Positions 8,780 to 18,911 of a DNA stretch of 64,000 nt are shown here, piece after piece. The notes beneath the pieces are model-generated. The model was given only the letters and a program-made list of their open reading frames with translations. It had not been told where the DNA came from and searched no databases. Position 1 is the first letter of the stretch. Each line of letters begins with the position of its first letter. The DNA is from Brucella pituitosa (GTDB taxonomy: Bacteria > Pseudomonadota > Alphaproteobacteria > Rhizobiales > Rhizobiaceae): NCBI RefSeq assembly GCF_003049685.1, contig NZ_PYSY02000001.1, positions 248,001 to 312,000 on the forward strand. Direction: 5' to 3'. The translations under genes and the position numbers were made by a program.

Positions 8780-9946
8780 ATGTCAGGCGTAACGCGTGAA
8801 CAGGTTCTGGAGCGGCTGAAGGCCGTGACAGGGCCAGATTTCGAAAGCGATGTCGTGTCGCTCGGTCTGGTGTCGGATATTTTCATTGCCGACGGTAAGG
8901 TCTTCTTTTCCATTACGGTTCCGGCTGATCGCGCAAATGCGCTTGAGCCGATGCGATTGGCTGCGGAAAAAGCGGTCAAGGAAATTCCCGGCGTGTCCGG
9001 TGCGCTGGTCACGCTGACGGCGGAAAAAAAGGGTGGTCGCACAAGCGATGATGCGCCACCTCCGCCTAAACCTCAGCCACGCCCGGCTCCAGCGCCAGAG
9101 CAGCATCGTCATCCACCACAGCCGCGCCCGGCAGCTAAGCCTGGTATTCCCGGTGTAGGTGCGATTATTGCTGTCGCATCCGGTAAGGGAGGTGTGGGCA
9201 AGTCTACGACTGCCGTCAATCTGGCACTCGGAATGGCTGCGAATGGGCTCAAGGTCGGCATTCTCGATGCCGATATTTATGGCCCGTCTATGCCGCGCCT
9301 GCTTGGTCTTTCTGGTCGTCCGGAAACTGTCGAAGGCCGCATTTTGAAGCCAATGGAAAACTACGGCATCAAGGTGATGTCGATGGGCTTCATGGTGGAT
9401 GAAGATACGCCGATGATCTGGCGTGGCCCGATGGTCATGTCGGCACTGACACAGATGTTGCGCGAGGTCGCATGGGGCAATCTCGACGTTCTGGTTGTTG
9501 ATATGCCTCCCGGCACGGGTGACGCGCAGCTCACCATGGCGCAGCAGGTACCGCTGGCCGGTGCCGTCGTTGTTTCAACGCCGCAGGATCTGGCGCTGAT
9601 CGATGCACGCAAGGGGCTGGCCATGTTCCGCAAGGTTGATGTGCCTCTTTTGGGCATTGTCGAGAATATGAGCTATTTCATCGCGCCTGATACCGGTGCA
9701 CGCTACGATATTTTCGGCCATGGCGGCGCACGTAAGGAAGCGGAACGTCTCAATGTGCCGTTCCTTGGCGAAGTACCGCTTCATATGGATGTGCGCGCGC
9801 ATTCCGATAACGGCACACCGATTACCGTCGTGGAGCCTGACAGCGAACATGCGAAAATCTATCGCGATATTGCTGCCAAGGTTTGGGATAACATGAAGAC
9901 AGGCAAGGGGGCCGGAAAACCCGCTCCGGCAATTGTTTTTGAATAA
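8780..9946 (+). CDS. mrp: Mrp/ApbC family iron-sulfur carrier P-loop ATPase
   Basis: 388 residues from the ATG at 8780, preceded by GAGG; an earlier in-frame start adds 37 residues without Mrp similarity. The order is an N-terminal MIP18/DUF59 domain (residues ~1-85), a Pro-rich linker (PPPPKPQPRPAP...), then the Mrp ATPase domain with deviant Walker A ASGKGGVGKST and the DMPPGTGD motif. Family role: Fe-S cluster carrier or scaffold with weak ATPase activity. The CxxC pair many Mrp proteins carry after ENMSYF is absent: the sequence reads ENMSYFIAPDTGARYDIFG. A bidirectional terminator follows. Confidence 0.9.
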   Translation: MSGVTREQVLERLKAVTGPDFESDVVSLGLVSDIFIADGKVFFSITVPADRANALEPMRLAAEKAVKEIPGVSGALVTLTAEKKGGRTSDDAPPPPKPQPRPAPAPEQHRHPPQPRPAAKPGIPGVGAIIAVASGKGGVGKSTTAVNLALGMAANGLKVGILDADIYGPSMPRLLGLSGRPETVEGRILKPMENYGIKVMSMGFMVDEDTPMIWRGPMVMSALTQMLREVAWGNLDVLVVDMPPGTGDAQLTMAQQVPLAGAVVVSTPQDLALIDARKGLAMFRKVDVPLLGIVENMSYFIAPDTGARYDIFGHGGARKEAERLNVPFLGEVPLHMDVRAHSDNGTPITVVEPDSEHAKIYRDIAAKVWDNMKTGKGAGKPAPAIVFE

Positions 9947-9947
9947 T

Positions 9948-9973
9948 AAAAAGGGCCCTTTCGGGCCCTTTTT
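9948..9973. terminator. Bidirectional terminator between mrp and pgm
   Basis: Perfect 11-pair stem, AAAAAGGGCCC / GGGCCCTTTTT, with loop TTTC. The A and T runs on the two flanks make it work in both directions for the convergent genes mrp and pgm; it lies between their stop codons. Confidence 0.85.
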
Positions 9974-9974
9974 A

Positions 9975-11756
<1,782 letters not shown>

Positions 11757-11758
11757 TC

Positions 11759-12394
11759 ATGACACGTTGCCAGGTTGAAAGTCTGCCTGCAGAAATTCTT
11801 GCGCGGCTTTCAAATAAAGAAGACCGTCTGATCGTTGCGATTGCAGGACCTCCCGGCGCAGGCAAATCAACCATTTCGGAATATCTGCGGGACGCGATCA
11901 ATAAAGGTGGTGCGGGGCCTGCCGTTGTTGTGCCCATGGATGGGTTTCATCTCGACAATGCGATCCTTGACGAGCGTGGGCTACGCAGCCGCAAAGGCTC
12001 GCCGCCGACCTTTGATTGTGCGGGCTTTGCAGCGCTGCTGGAGCGTTTGAAAGATGCATCAGAAGATATTGTCATTCCTGCCTTTGATCGCACGCTGGAT
12101 CTGGCGCGTGCTGGTGCCGCAATCGTACGTGCCAACCATCAAATTTTGCTGGTTGAAGGCAATTACCTTCTGCTCGATCAGGAACCCTGGACAGGTCTTG
12201 CATCATTCTTTGATATGACGATCTTTCTGGACGTGCCTTTTGTGGAGCTGGAGCGTCGTCTCATCCAGCGTTGGCTTGATCATGGACACACACAAGATGC
12301 CGCGCGTGAGCGCGCACTTTCCAACGATATTCCGAATGCCGAGCTCGTGGTTTCGACGTCACGAAATGCAAACTACGTTGTCATAACGGCATAA
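11759..12394 (+). CDS. P-loop kinase of the uridine kinase / phosphoribulokinase type
   Basis: 211 residues from the ATG at 11759 (MTRCQVES), preceded by GAGG; the frame extends upstream but only with AT-rich, protein-unlike sequence. Walker A is AGPPGAGKST at about residue 30, and a PMDGFHLDNAIL motif follows, as in uridine-kinase-like sugar or nucleoside kinases (E. coli YggC, rhizobial FrcK). The aspartates suggest a phosphoryl acceptor site, but the substrate cannot be read from sequence. It is divergent from pgm and 97 bases ahead of an FAH-family gene. Annotated as a nucleoside/sugar kinase family member only. Confidence 0.8.
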   Translation: MTRCQVESLPAEILARLSNKEDRLIVAIAGPPGAGKSTISEYLRDAINKGGAGPAVVVPMDGFHLDNAILDERGLRSRKGSPPTFDCAGFAALLERLKDASEDIVIPAFDRTLDLARAGAAIVRANHQILLVEGNYLLLDQEPWTGLASFFDMTIFLDVPFVELERRLIQRWLDHGHTQDAARERALSNDIPNAELVVSTSRNANYVVITA

Positions 12395-12490
12395 ACCATG
12401 ACGGAAAATTGCACGTCCAAGACTTGCAGCAGGTGATTCCTGCCTGCATGATGTGAAACAGCAGTTACATTCTGACGGGATCAGCCTTTC

Positions 12491-13180
12491 ATGACAAATT
12501 ATGTTTTCGCGCCCTCTCCGCAGCCATTCGTGCCGGTTAAGGGAACAGAAGCGCGTTTTCCCGTGCATCGCATTTATTGTGTCGGACAGAATTATGCAGA
12601 TCACGCTATCGAAATGGGCGGCGATCCAACGCGTAACCCGCCTTTTTTCTTCCAGAAAAACCCCGACAACCTTGTGATTGATGGTGGGGATTTTCCGTAC
12701 CCGCCAAAGACTGAAGACGTGCATCACGAGATCGAGTTGGTTGTCGCGCTCAAGACAGGCGGCAGCGATATCCCGGTCGAGACAGCGCTTGATCACGTCT
12801 ATGGCTATGCGGTTGGTATCGATATGACGCGGCGCGATTTACAGGCTGTGGCTAAAAAGGCCGGCCGTCCGTGGGAAGTAGCGAAAGCTTTCGAACATTC
12901 GGCACCTTGCTCGGCCATCGTACCAGTGTCTGAAATCGGCCATCCACAATCTGCGGCAATTGCGTTGAAAATCAATGGGGAGCAGCGTCAGGCGGGTGAT
13001 CTCAATCAGATGATCTGGAAAGTACCGGAAACCATCGCGTATCTTTCATCTCTCTTTGTTCTGCAGCCCGGTGATCTCATCTATACCGGCACACCGGCTG
13101 GCGTGGGAGCTGTTAAGCGGGGAGATCTGCTGCAGGGGAATGTGGATGGCGTCGGCACGATTTCGGTGAAAGTTGCCTGA
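12491..13180 (+). CDS. Fumarylacetoacetate hydrolase family protein (fumarylpyruvate hydrolase-like)
   Basis: 229 residues forming a single FAH catalytic domain. The metal and substrate motifs are visible: [13 protein letters not shown] at about residue 26, [12 protein letters not shown] at ~77 (the E-x-E metal ligands), and the C-terminal [13 protein letters not shown]. The short FAH class (YcgM) includes fumarylpyruvate and acylpyruvate hydrolases and oxaloacetate decarboxylases. The sequence does not discriminate among them. No other ring-cleavage gene is nearby. Confidence 0.87.
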   Translation: MTNYVFAPSPQPFVPVKGTEARFPVHRIYCVGQNYADHAIEMGGDPTRNPPFFFQKNPDNLVIDGGDFPYPPKTEDVHHEIELVVALKTGGSDIPVETALDHVYGYAVGIDMTRRDLQAVAKKAGRPWEVAKAFEHSAPCSAIVPVSEIGHPQSAAIALKINGEQRQAGDLNQMIWKVPETIAYLSSLFVLQPGDLIYTGTPAGVGAVKRGDLLQGNVDGVGTISVKVA

Positions 13181-13263
13181 CGAAATCCTGTCCGGAAATG
13201 GCCGGAAACAGCCAGAAAAAGCCAGAAAAGATTGCGTATAGAGAAGCTTTCGAAGGAGGAATG

Positions 13264-13455
13264 ATGAGCACTTATCTTCCCGTTGACATACATGACGCTC
13301 TTGAGCGCTTTATCAACGAAAAGCATCCCGGTCTGAACCAGACCGAGGCCATCATCCATATTTTGCGTAAATCACTCGTGCAGCAAGGATACCTTGCAGC
13401 ACCGTCAGAACATGGTACACCGCCTGAAGATTTGAACGCCACGAATGACGATTGA
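13264..13455 (+). CDS. Small ribbon-helix-helix-like protein
   Basis: 63 residues from the ATG at 13264, with AAGGAGG four bases upstream; the adjoining ATG at 13261 would be too close to that site. The pattern STYLPVDIHDALERFINEKHP then LNQTEAIIHILRKSLVQQGYL is a short strand followed by two helices, as in CopG/Arc-type DNA-binding proteins. An acidic tail follows. It is followed at once by the small membrane-protein gene at 13458. There is no toxin-like partner, so it is not called an antitoxin. DNA targets are unknown. Confidence 0.6.
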   Translation: MSTYLPVDIHDALERFINEKHPGLNQTEAIIHILRKSLVQQGYLAAPSEHGTPPEDLNATNDD

Positions 13456-13457
13456 AT

Positions 13458-13670
13458 ATGAATAAGATCCCACCCGAGGGAGCTGGCCATAAGGCTGCTC
13501 TCGGTCGCCGCCTTCTGCTTTTGACGATATTGGCGATTTTGCTGACATGCGCGCTCGTCTGGATGAGCATTTATCTGTTCGATCCCGATGGTGGTCTTGG
13601 TCTGGACGATCTTGGAATTTTTGCGCATGAATTCAATGCGTTAGATACGATTCTGCCACGAATTTTGTGA
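13458..13670 (+). CDS. Small single-pass membrane protein
   Basis: 70 residues from the ATG at 13458, two bases after the previous stop codon, which suggests a shared transcript. A basic N-terminus (HKAALGRR) precedes one strong transmembrane helix (LLLLTILAILLTCALVWMSIYL split over residues ~20-42), then an acidic tail. No known family is recognised. The ribosome binding site is weak, so translation may be coupled to the upstream gene. Confidence 0.5.
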   Translation: MNKIPPEGAGHKAALGRRLLLLTILAILLTCALVWMSIYLFDPDGGLGLDDLGIFAHEFNALDTILPRIL

Positions 13671-13834
13671 GGCCTCAGGGCGTTCTGTTACCGATTGAAA
13701 TATTCATTTTGACGCGCCCGTGACGTTCTGGGCTTTCGCTTTGCGTATTTTGCATGGTAGATGACAGTTATCGATTGAAAGAATATTGACTGAACCGGGC
13801 CGCAAAACGGACCCGCTCAAGCCAAGAGGGTCTT

Positions 13835-14023
13835 ATGGCATTCGAGGACATCAAGGCGGAAATTGCTCTGCTGTTTGAGCAGATGGTGAACCAGCCGCAG
13901 GACGTTCATGAGATTCGCGAAACAGTTCGCGAGAAGCTCAATGCGCTCAAAGCAACGGGTATGCCTCTGCCAGCCGATCTGGTTGAACTCGAAAAACGTA
14001 TCGAACAAGATTTCGATTCCTAA
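13835..14023 (+). CDS. Small helical protein of unknown function
   Basis: 62 residues with a good AAGAGGG site seven bases before the ATG. The protein is strongly charged and helical (MAFEDIKAEIALLFEQMV..., ending ELEKRIEQDFDS), with no Cys or membrane segment. It lies 13 bases ahead of the lytic transglycosylase gene on the same strand, in a different frame, and likely shares its transcript. Function unknown. Confidence 0.65.
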   Translation: MAFEDIKAEIALLFEQMVNQPQDVHEIRETVREKLNALKATGMPLPADLVELEKRIEQDFDS

Positions 14024-14036
14024 GGATCAATCGGAC

Positions 14037-14927
14037 ATGCGTTTTCAGGTTACTTCCAGAGCATTTTCCCTTCCGGTCTTTAAAGGCGTTCTTCTCCTTG
14101 GTTGCGCCGTCGCTTTGAGCGCGTGCAACACGACCAATGACGGCAAGCCTGTAAAAACAGCACTGATCACACCAAGCGGCGCTTCAACGACAACCACCGA
14201 GGCTGCAACAACAGCAACGGGCGACGCAGCAAATCCTGCTGTTGGCGCCACCGCAGTTGCGGATGCCGCTACCGGAACGGGAACCGTCGCATCGCTGGAA
14301 AACCCGGTACTTCCATCGGTTGTGCCAATTCCGGGTGTCCGTGGACAATCCGAGCCTATGCTGGCCTTTGCTGGCGCACAGGCAGCGGCTTCGCCTGCGT
14401 CTCTTGCTACCAACATGGCTTTTGAAACACCAGACCATGCACCGAATGGTCTTGATGATCTCATCACCAAATATTCGGTTGCCTATGATGTGCCGGAGCG
14501 CCTTGTGCGCCGGGTCGTGCATCGCGAAAGCCGGTTCAATCCGGGTGCCCGCAACGGACCCTATTGGGGTCTGATGCAGATCAGCCATCCGACTGCGCGT
14601 GGTATGGGCTACAAGGGTAACGCCAAGGGTCTTCTCGATGCCGAGACAAACCTGAAATATGCTGTCCGCTATCTGTCTGGCGCTTACAAGGTTGCAGGCG
14701 GTGATGAAAGCCAGGCGGTTCGCTATTATGCCCGCGGCTATTATTATGATGCCAAGCGCAAGGGACTGCTGGAGGAGACGGGTCTCGACGGCAGCTGGAA
14801 GCACAGTGGTCCGACACGTGACGCAGCTGCAATCTCGGCAGAACCGGCGACCTTGCCAGAAGGTGCTGCAGCGCCGCTTCCCGGCGTCGCTCCCATTCAG
14901 GCGTCCTACGCACCGGCAGCACAGTAA
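14037..14927 (+). CDS. Lytic transglycosylase (SLT domain) lipoprotein
   Basis: 296 residues from the ATG at 14037 (MRFQVTSRAF); the frame runs further upstream but overlaps the preceding gene. A signal peptide with lipobox ALSAC indicates an outer-membrane or inner-membrane lipoprotein. A low-complexity Thr/Ala-rich linker spans residues ~25-110. The SLT domain follows, with the catalytic Glu in VVHRESRFNPGA, then WGLMQISHPTARGMGY and a Tyr-rich end (RYYARGYYYD). Family role: cleaves the glycan strand of peptidoglycan to a 1,6-anhydro product. The C-terminal ~50 residues are Ala/Pro-rich and probably unstructured. Confidence 0.88.
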   Translation: MRFQVTSRAFSLPVFKGVLLLGCAVALSACNTTNDGKPVKTALITPSGASTTTTEAATTATGDAANPAVGATAVADAATGTGTVASLENPVLPSVVPIPGVRGQSEPMLAFAGAQAAASPASLATNMAFETPDHAPNGLDDLITKYSVAYDVPERLVRRVVHRESRFNPGARNGPYWGLMQISHPTARGMGYKGNAKGLLDAETNLKYAVRYLSGAYKVAGGDESQAVRYYARGYYYDAKRKGLLEETGLDGSWKHSGPTRDAAAISAEPATLPEGAAAPLPGVAPIQASYAPAAQ

Positions 14928-15009
14928 ACTTCATATCAACCAACTGTCATCTTGACGCTGCAAAGCGATGCCAGTTTGCTGGCCTGATATGAAGATGTGA
15001 GTGCGCGTG

Positions 15010-15660
15010 ATGGATGTAAGACTACCGTATCCAATCAAATGGAAATATGACAGAGCCGAGCTTTGGGCAGATGGTGTTGTCCATGTGCTGGGCGTGGCAC
15101 TTGCATTTGCAGGTGCTATCGCGATGCTCATTTACTTCTTGCCGAACATGTCGGCCACCACGTCAATCTCATCGGGTGTCTATCTCGCGAGCTTGCTTGC
15201 CGCACTTGGAATTTCTGCAGTTTATAATATCTGGCCTGTATCTCCCACCAAATGGTTTCTGCGACGCTTCGATCATTCGGCGATCTATCTGCTGATCGCT
15301 GGAACTTATACGCCCTTTGCGGTGCATATGGGCGATCGTGCCGTGCCGCTGCTTCTCTTCGTCTGGAGCGTGGCTTTCGTCGGCATTATGCTGAAACTGT
15401 TCATGCCGGGGCGTTTCGACCGGCTGTCGATCCTGCTTTATCTGGCGCTCGGCTGGAGTGGCGTCATGGTCTACGACACCATGGTGCAGTCGCTACCGCC
15501 AGCCGTTTTCTGGCTGATTGCAGCCGGTGGCATGGTTTATTCGCTAGGTGTGATCTTCCATGTCTGGGAGCGCCTGCGATTTCAGAATGCCATCTGGCAC
15601 GGCTTTGTCGTGGTGGGCGCGGCACTGCATTATTGTGCGGTGTTTTTCGTCGGGACGTAA
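15010..15660 (+). CDS. Hemolysin III / PAQR family membrane protein
   Basis: 216 residues from the ATG at 15010; a GTG nine bases earlier is an equally possible start. There are seven predicted transmembrane helices. Conserved PAQR residues are visible: the first-helix RAELWADGVVHVLG, the DHSAIYLLIAGTYTPF motif with its metal-binding His, and HxxxH near the end (HVWERLRFQNAIWHGFVVVGAALHY). Bacterial members are called hemolysin III; their activity as hemolysins is doubtful. It ends two bases before the stop codon of dnaE2 on the opposite strand. Confidence 0.87.
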   Translation: MDVRLPYPIKWKYDRAELWADGVVHVLGVALAFAGAIAMLIYFLPNMSATTSISSGVYLASLLAALGISAVYNIWPVSPTKWFLRRFDHSAIYLLIAGTYTPFAVHMGDRAVPLLLFVWSVAFVGIMLKLFMPGRFDRLSILLYLALGWSGVMVYDTMVQSLPPAVFWLIAAGGMVYSLGVIFHVWERLRFQNAIWHGFVVVGAALHYCAVFFVGT

Positions 15661-15662
15661 GG

Positions 15663-18600
15663 CTAATGAAAGTCGCGTGAGTTCGGCATGATTTTTACAT
15701 TCCGCGGATGATGCGCTGTCTGGGAGGGAGCGACGAGGCGCTGCGCTTCGCGTCCGCTCATTTCGATCAACGCTGCCGAACGATCCTGCAGCTTTGACGC
15801 CACCAGATGCACGACCCCTTCGGGGCTGCGCTGGATGCGGCCTTCGATATGGATCAGCCGTGCGCCCATCACTTCGCGGCGAAACGCCTTCATGATCTTC
15901 GACCAGACGACAATATTGGCGATGCCGGTTTCATCCTCAATGGTGAGGAACACCACGCCCTTGGCGCTGCCGGGGCGCTGGCGCACGGTGACGATGCCCG
16001 CCACTTTCATGCGGCGTCCGTCGGCACCTTCCTGCACCGCACGACAGGTTGAAACGCCTTCCGCTGCCAGCCCCTCGCGCAGATATTGCAGCGGATGCCC
16101 TTTCAGCGAGAGCCGCGTCGTCTCGTAATCGGCAATCACATGCTCGGAGGCGGCCATTTCAGGAAGCTTTGTGCGCGGTTCCTCCGCCAGTTCACTGGTT
16201 GCGGCGGCGCGGAACAGCGGCAGCGTTTCGTCATTGGGCAGACGGCGCACGGCCCACAGTGCGGCACGGCGGTCGATGTCAAGCGAGCCGAAGGCATCGG
16301 CATCGGCCAGAAGTGTGAAGGCGCGCCGGTCGAGCCGGAGACGCCGATGCATGTCCTCGATGGTGCGGTAAGGCTCCTGCCGGTCGGCAATCAGGAGTTC
16401 GGTGTCCCGTTCGGAAAAACCGTCGATCTGGCGGAAGCCGAGCCGGAGCGCTGGTCGAATATCGAGCGTATCCTCCAGAATATTGTCGCCCAAAGTATTG
16501 TCCCAATGGCTGAAGTTCACATCGACGGGCAGCACCGTCACGCCATGCTCGCGGGCATCGCGTACGATCTGGGCGGGCGCATAAAAACCCATGGGCTGGG
16601 AATTCAGAAGTGCGGCGGCGAACACTTCCGGGTGGTGGCACTTGATCCACGCGGAAATATAGACCAGATGCGCAAAGCTTGCTGCGTGACTTTCGGGAAA
16701 GCCATATTCGCCGAACCCCTTGATCTGGTTGAAGCAGTTTTCGGCAAAGGTCCGGTCGTAGCCACGATTGACCATGCCTTCGATCATCTTTGTCTCCATC
16801 GTATGAATGGTGCCCATCTTGCGGAAAGTGGCCATGGCGCGGCGCAACTGGTTGGCCTCATCCGGTGTGAATTTTGCAGCCTCCATGGCAATACGCATCG
16901 CCTGTTCCTGAAACAGCGGCACGCCCTTGGTCTTGCCGAGAATCTGCAGCAACTCGTCGGGCGGCCCGTACTCCGGCGCTGGCGATGGCAAGGTGCAGGG
17001 TTCCTCATTGTTTCGCCGCCGCAGATAGGGATGGACCATGTCACCCTGAATGGGACCGGGCCGCACGATGGCGACCTCGATGACGAGATCATAGAACTCA
17101 CGCGGGCGCAGGCGTGGCAGCATGTTCATCTGGGCGCGGCTTTCCACTTGAAACACGCCGAGCGAATCCCCCTTGCACAACATGTCGTAGACGGCTTCAT
17201 CTTCACGGGGCAGATTGGCCAGCGTCAGCTTTTCGCCGCCATAAAGCTGCGGCTTGTGCTGGTGAATGAGGTCGAAAGCCTTGCGGATGCAGGTGAGCAT
17301 GCCGAGCGACAGCACATCGACCTTCATCAATCCCACCTCGTCGATATCGTCCTTGTCCCATTCGATGAAGGAGCGCTTGTCCATTGCTGCCGGGCCGATG
17401 GGCACGGTCTCGTCCAGACGGTCGCGGGTGAGCACGAAACCGCCGACATGCTGCGACAGGTGGCGCGGAAAGCCGATCAGCGTGATGGCCAGTTCCACCG
17501 CGCGTCGGATGATGGGATTGTCGGGGTCGAGACCCGCCTGTCTGATATGCTGCTTGTCGATGCCGCCGCCGGATATGCCCCAGACCGTATTGGCGAGCGC
17601 TGCCGTCACGTCTTCGGTGAGACCCAGCGCCTTGCCGACATCGCGGATCGCACTGCGGGACCGATAGCTGATGACGGTTGCGACAATGGCCGCACGATCT
17701 CTGGAATAGCGCTTATAGACATATTGCATCACCTCTTCGCGCCGCTCATGCTCGAAATCGACGTCGATATCCGGTGGCTCCTTTCGCTCCACCGAAAGAA
17801 AGCGCTCGAACAGGAGATCGACCTGTGTCGGGTCCACACCGGTGACGCCAAGGCAGAAGCAGACGACGGAATTGGCCGCCGAACCACGCCCCTGACACAG
17901 AATGCCTTCTCCGCGGGCATAGCTCACAATGTCATAGACGGTGAGGAAATAGGCCGCATATTGCAGCTTTTCGATCAGCGCCAGTTCCTTGTGGATCAGC
18001 GCCTGTACTTTCGGCGGGATGCTGTCCGCACCGTAATGACGGGCAGCACCTTCCCAGGTGAGATCATGCAGATGCTGTTGCGGCGTCTTGCCGGGCGGCA
18101 CCGGTTCGTCGGGATAATCATATTTCAGCTCATCAAGCTGGAAGGTGATGGGCGCGACGAAATCAGCGGTTGCTTCGACGGCCTCAGCGTAATCGCGGAA
18201 CAGTCGCAGCATTTCCTTCGGTGGTTTCAGGTGGCGTTCGGCATTCTTTTCGAGAAGCCGTCCGGCTGCGAAAACAGTCGTGTGGTGGCGGGTTGCCGTC
18301 AGCACATCCTGAAGCGCGCGGCGGTCGGGATGATGATAAAGAACGTCATTGGTGGCGAGCAGCGGCACATTGGCTTCGGCTGCAAACTGGGCGATGCGTT
18401 CGGCCCGGCGTCCGTCATGGCCCTGATGCGGCATGGCAAGCGCCAGCCAGACGGAGCCGGGGGCAGCTTGTGCAATCTCGGTCAGGCGCGCGGCAAAATC
18501 CGGCCTGTCGTCTTCAGGCGGAAAGACCGCGATCTGGAACTGCCGGGCGCGAAACAGCAGGTCACTCCATTCGAGGTGGCATTCGCCCTTGATGGCGGCG

Positions 18601-18911
18601 CGTACCTTGCCCTCCGTCAGCAGGCGGCACAATTGCCCATAGGCCGGACGATCGCGCGGATAGACGACCATATCCGGCGTGCCGTCAGTAAAGGACAGGC
18701 GGCAGCCGATGAAAAGCCGGAAATCGCTCTTGTCGCGAAAATCCTTCCATGCCGCATGTGCCCGCACCACACCGGCCAGCGTGTTGCGGTCGGCAATGCC
18801 GATACCGGACAGGCCAAGCTCATGCGCACGCGCTACCAGTTCCTGCGGATGTGAAGCGCCGCAAAGGAAGGAAAAATTGCTGGCAGCAGCCATTTCGAAA
18901 TAAGGAGCCAT
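15663..18911 (-). CDS. dnaE2: Error-prone DNA polymerase III alpha subunit, DnaE2
   Basis: 1082 residues from the ATG at 18911, which overlaps the imuB stop codon as TGATG; a GTG one codon earlier is possible. An N-terminal PHP domain (residues ~4-200) precedes the PolC-type palm and fingers, with the active-site motif PDIDVDF near residue 400. A helix-hairpin-helix and OB-fold follow, with GIVTVRQRPGSAKGVVFLTIEDE at the C-terminal end. DnaE2 does lesion bypass with ImuA and ImuB in organisms without UmuDC. Coupled translation with imuB and the LexA box before imuA indicate SOS control. Confidence 0.95.
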   Translation of the reverse strand: MAPYFEMAAASNFSFLCGASHPQELVARAHELGLSGIGIADRNTLAGVVRAHAAWKDFRDKSDFRLFIGCRLSFTDGTPDMVVYPRDRPAYGQLCRLLTEGKVRAAIKGECHLEWSDLLFRARQFQIAVFPPEDDRPDFAARLTEIAQAAPGSVWLALAMPHQGHDGRRAERIAQFAAEANVPLLATNDVLYHHPDRRALQDVLTATRHHTTVFAAGRLLEKNAERHLKPPKEMLRLFRDYAEAVEATADFVAPITFQLDELKYDYPDEPVPPGKTPQQHLHDLTWEGAARHYGADSIPPKVQALIHKELALIEKLQYAAYFLTVYDIVSYARGEGILCQGRGSAANSVVCFCLGVTGVDPTQVDLLFERFLSVERKEPPDIDVDFEHERREEVMQYVYKRYSRDRAAIVATVISYRSRSAIRDVGKALGLTEDVTAALANTVWGISGGGIDKQHIRQAGLDPDNPIIRRAVELAITLIGFPRHLSQHVGGFVLTRDRLDETVPIGPAAMDKRSFIEWDKDDIDEVGLMKVDVLSLGMLTCIRKAFDLIHQHKPQLYGGEKLTLANLPREDEAVYDMLCKGDSLGVFQVESRAQMNMLPRLRPREFYDLVIEVAIVRPGPIQGDMVHPYLRRRNNEEPCTLPSPAPEYGPPDELLQILGKTKGVPLFQEQAMRIAMEAAKFTPDEANQLRRAMATFRKMGTIHTMETKMIEGMVNRGYDRTFAENCFNQIKGFGEYGFPESHAASFAHLVYISAWIKCHHPEVFAAALLNSQPMGFYAPAQIVRDAREHGVTVLPVDVNFSHWDNTLGDNILEDTLDIRPALRLGFRQIDGFSERDTELLIADRQEPYRTIEDMHRRLRLDRRAFTLLADADAFGSLDIDRRAALWAVRRLPNDETLPLFRAAATSELAEEPRTKLPEMAASEHVIADYETTRLSLKGHPLQYLREGLAAEGVSTCRAVQEGADGRRMKVAGIVTVRQRPGSAKGVVFLTIEDETGIANIVVWSKIMKAFRREVMGARLIHIEGRIQRSPEGVVHLVASKLQDRSAALIEMSGREAQRLVAPSQTAHHPRNVKIMPNSRDFH

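Noticed and set aside
16086..18854. Very long open frame on the plus strand opposite dnaE2 (922 codons)
   Set aside because: It mirrors dnaE2; its protein is rich in His/Gln/Gly and Arg with no domain, as expected from the high-GC antisense frame of a real gene.
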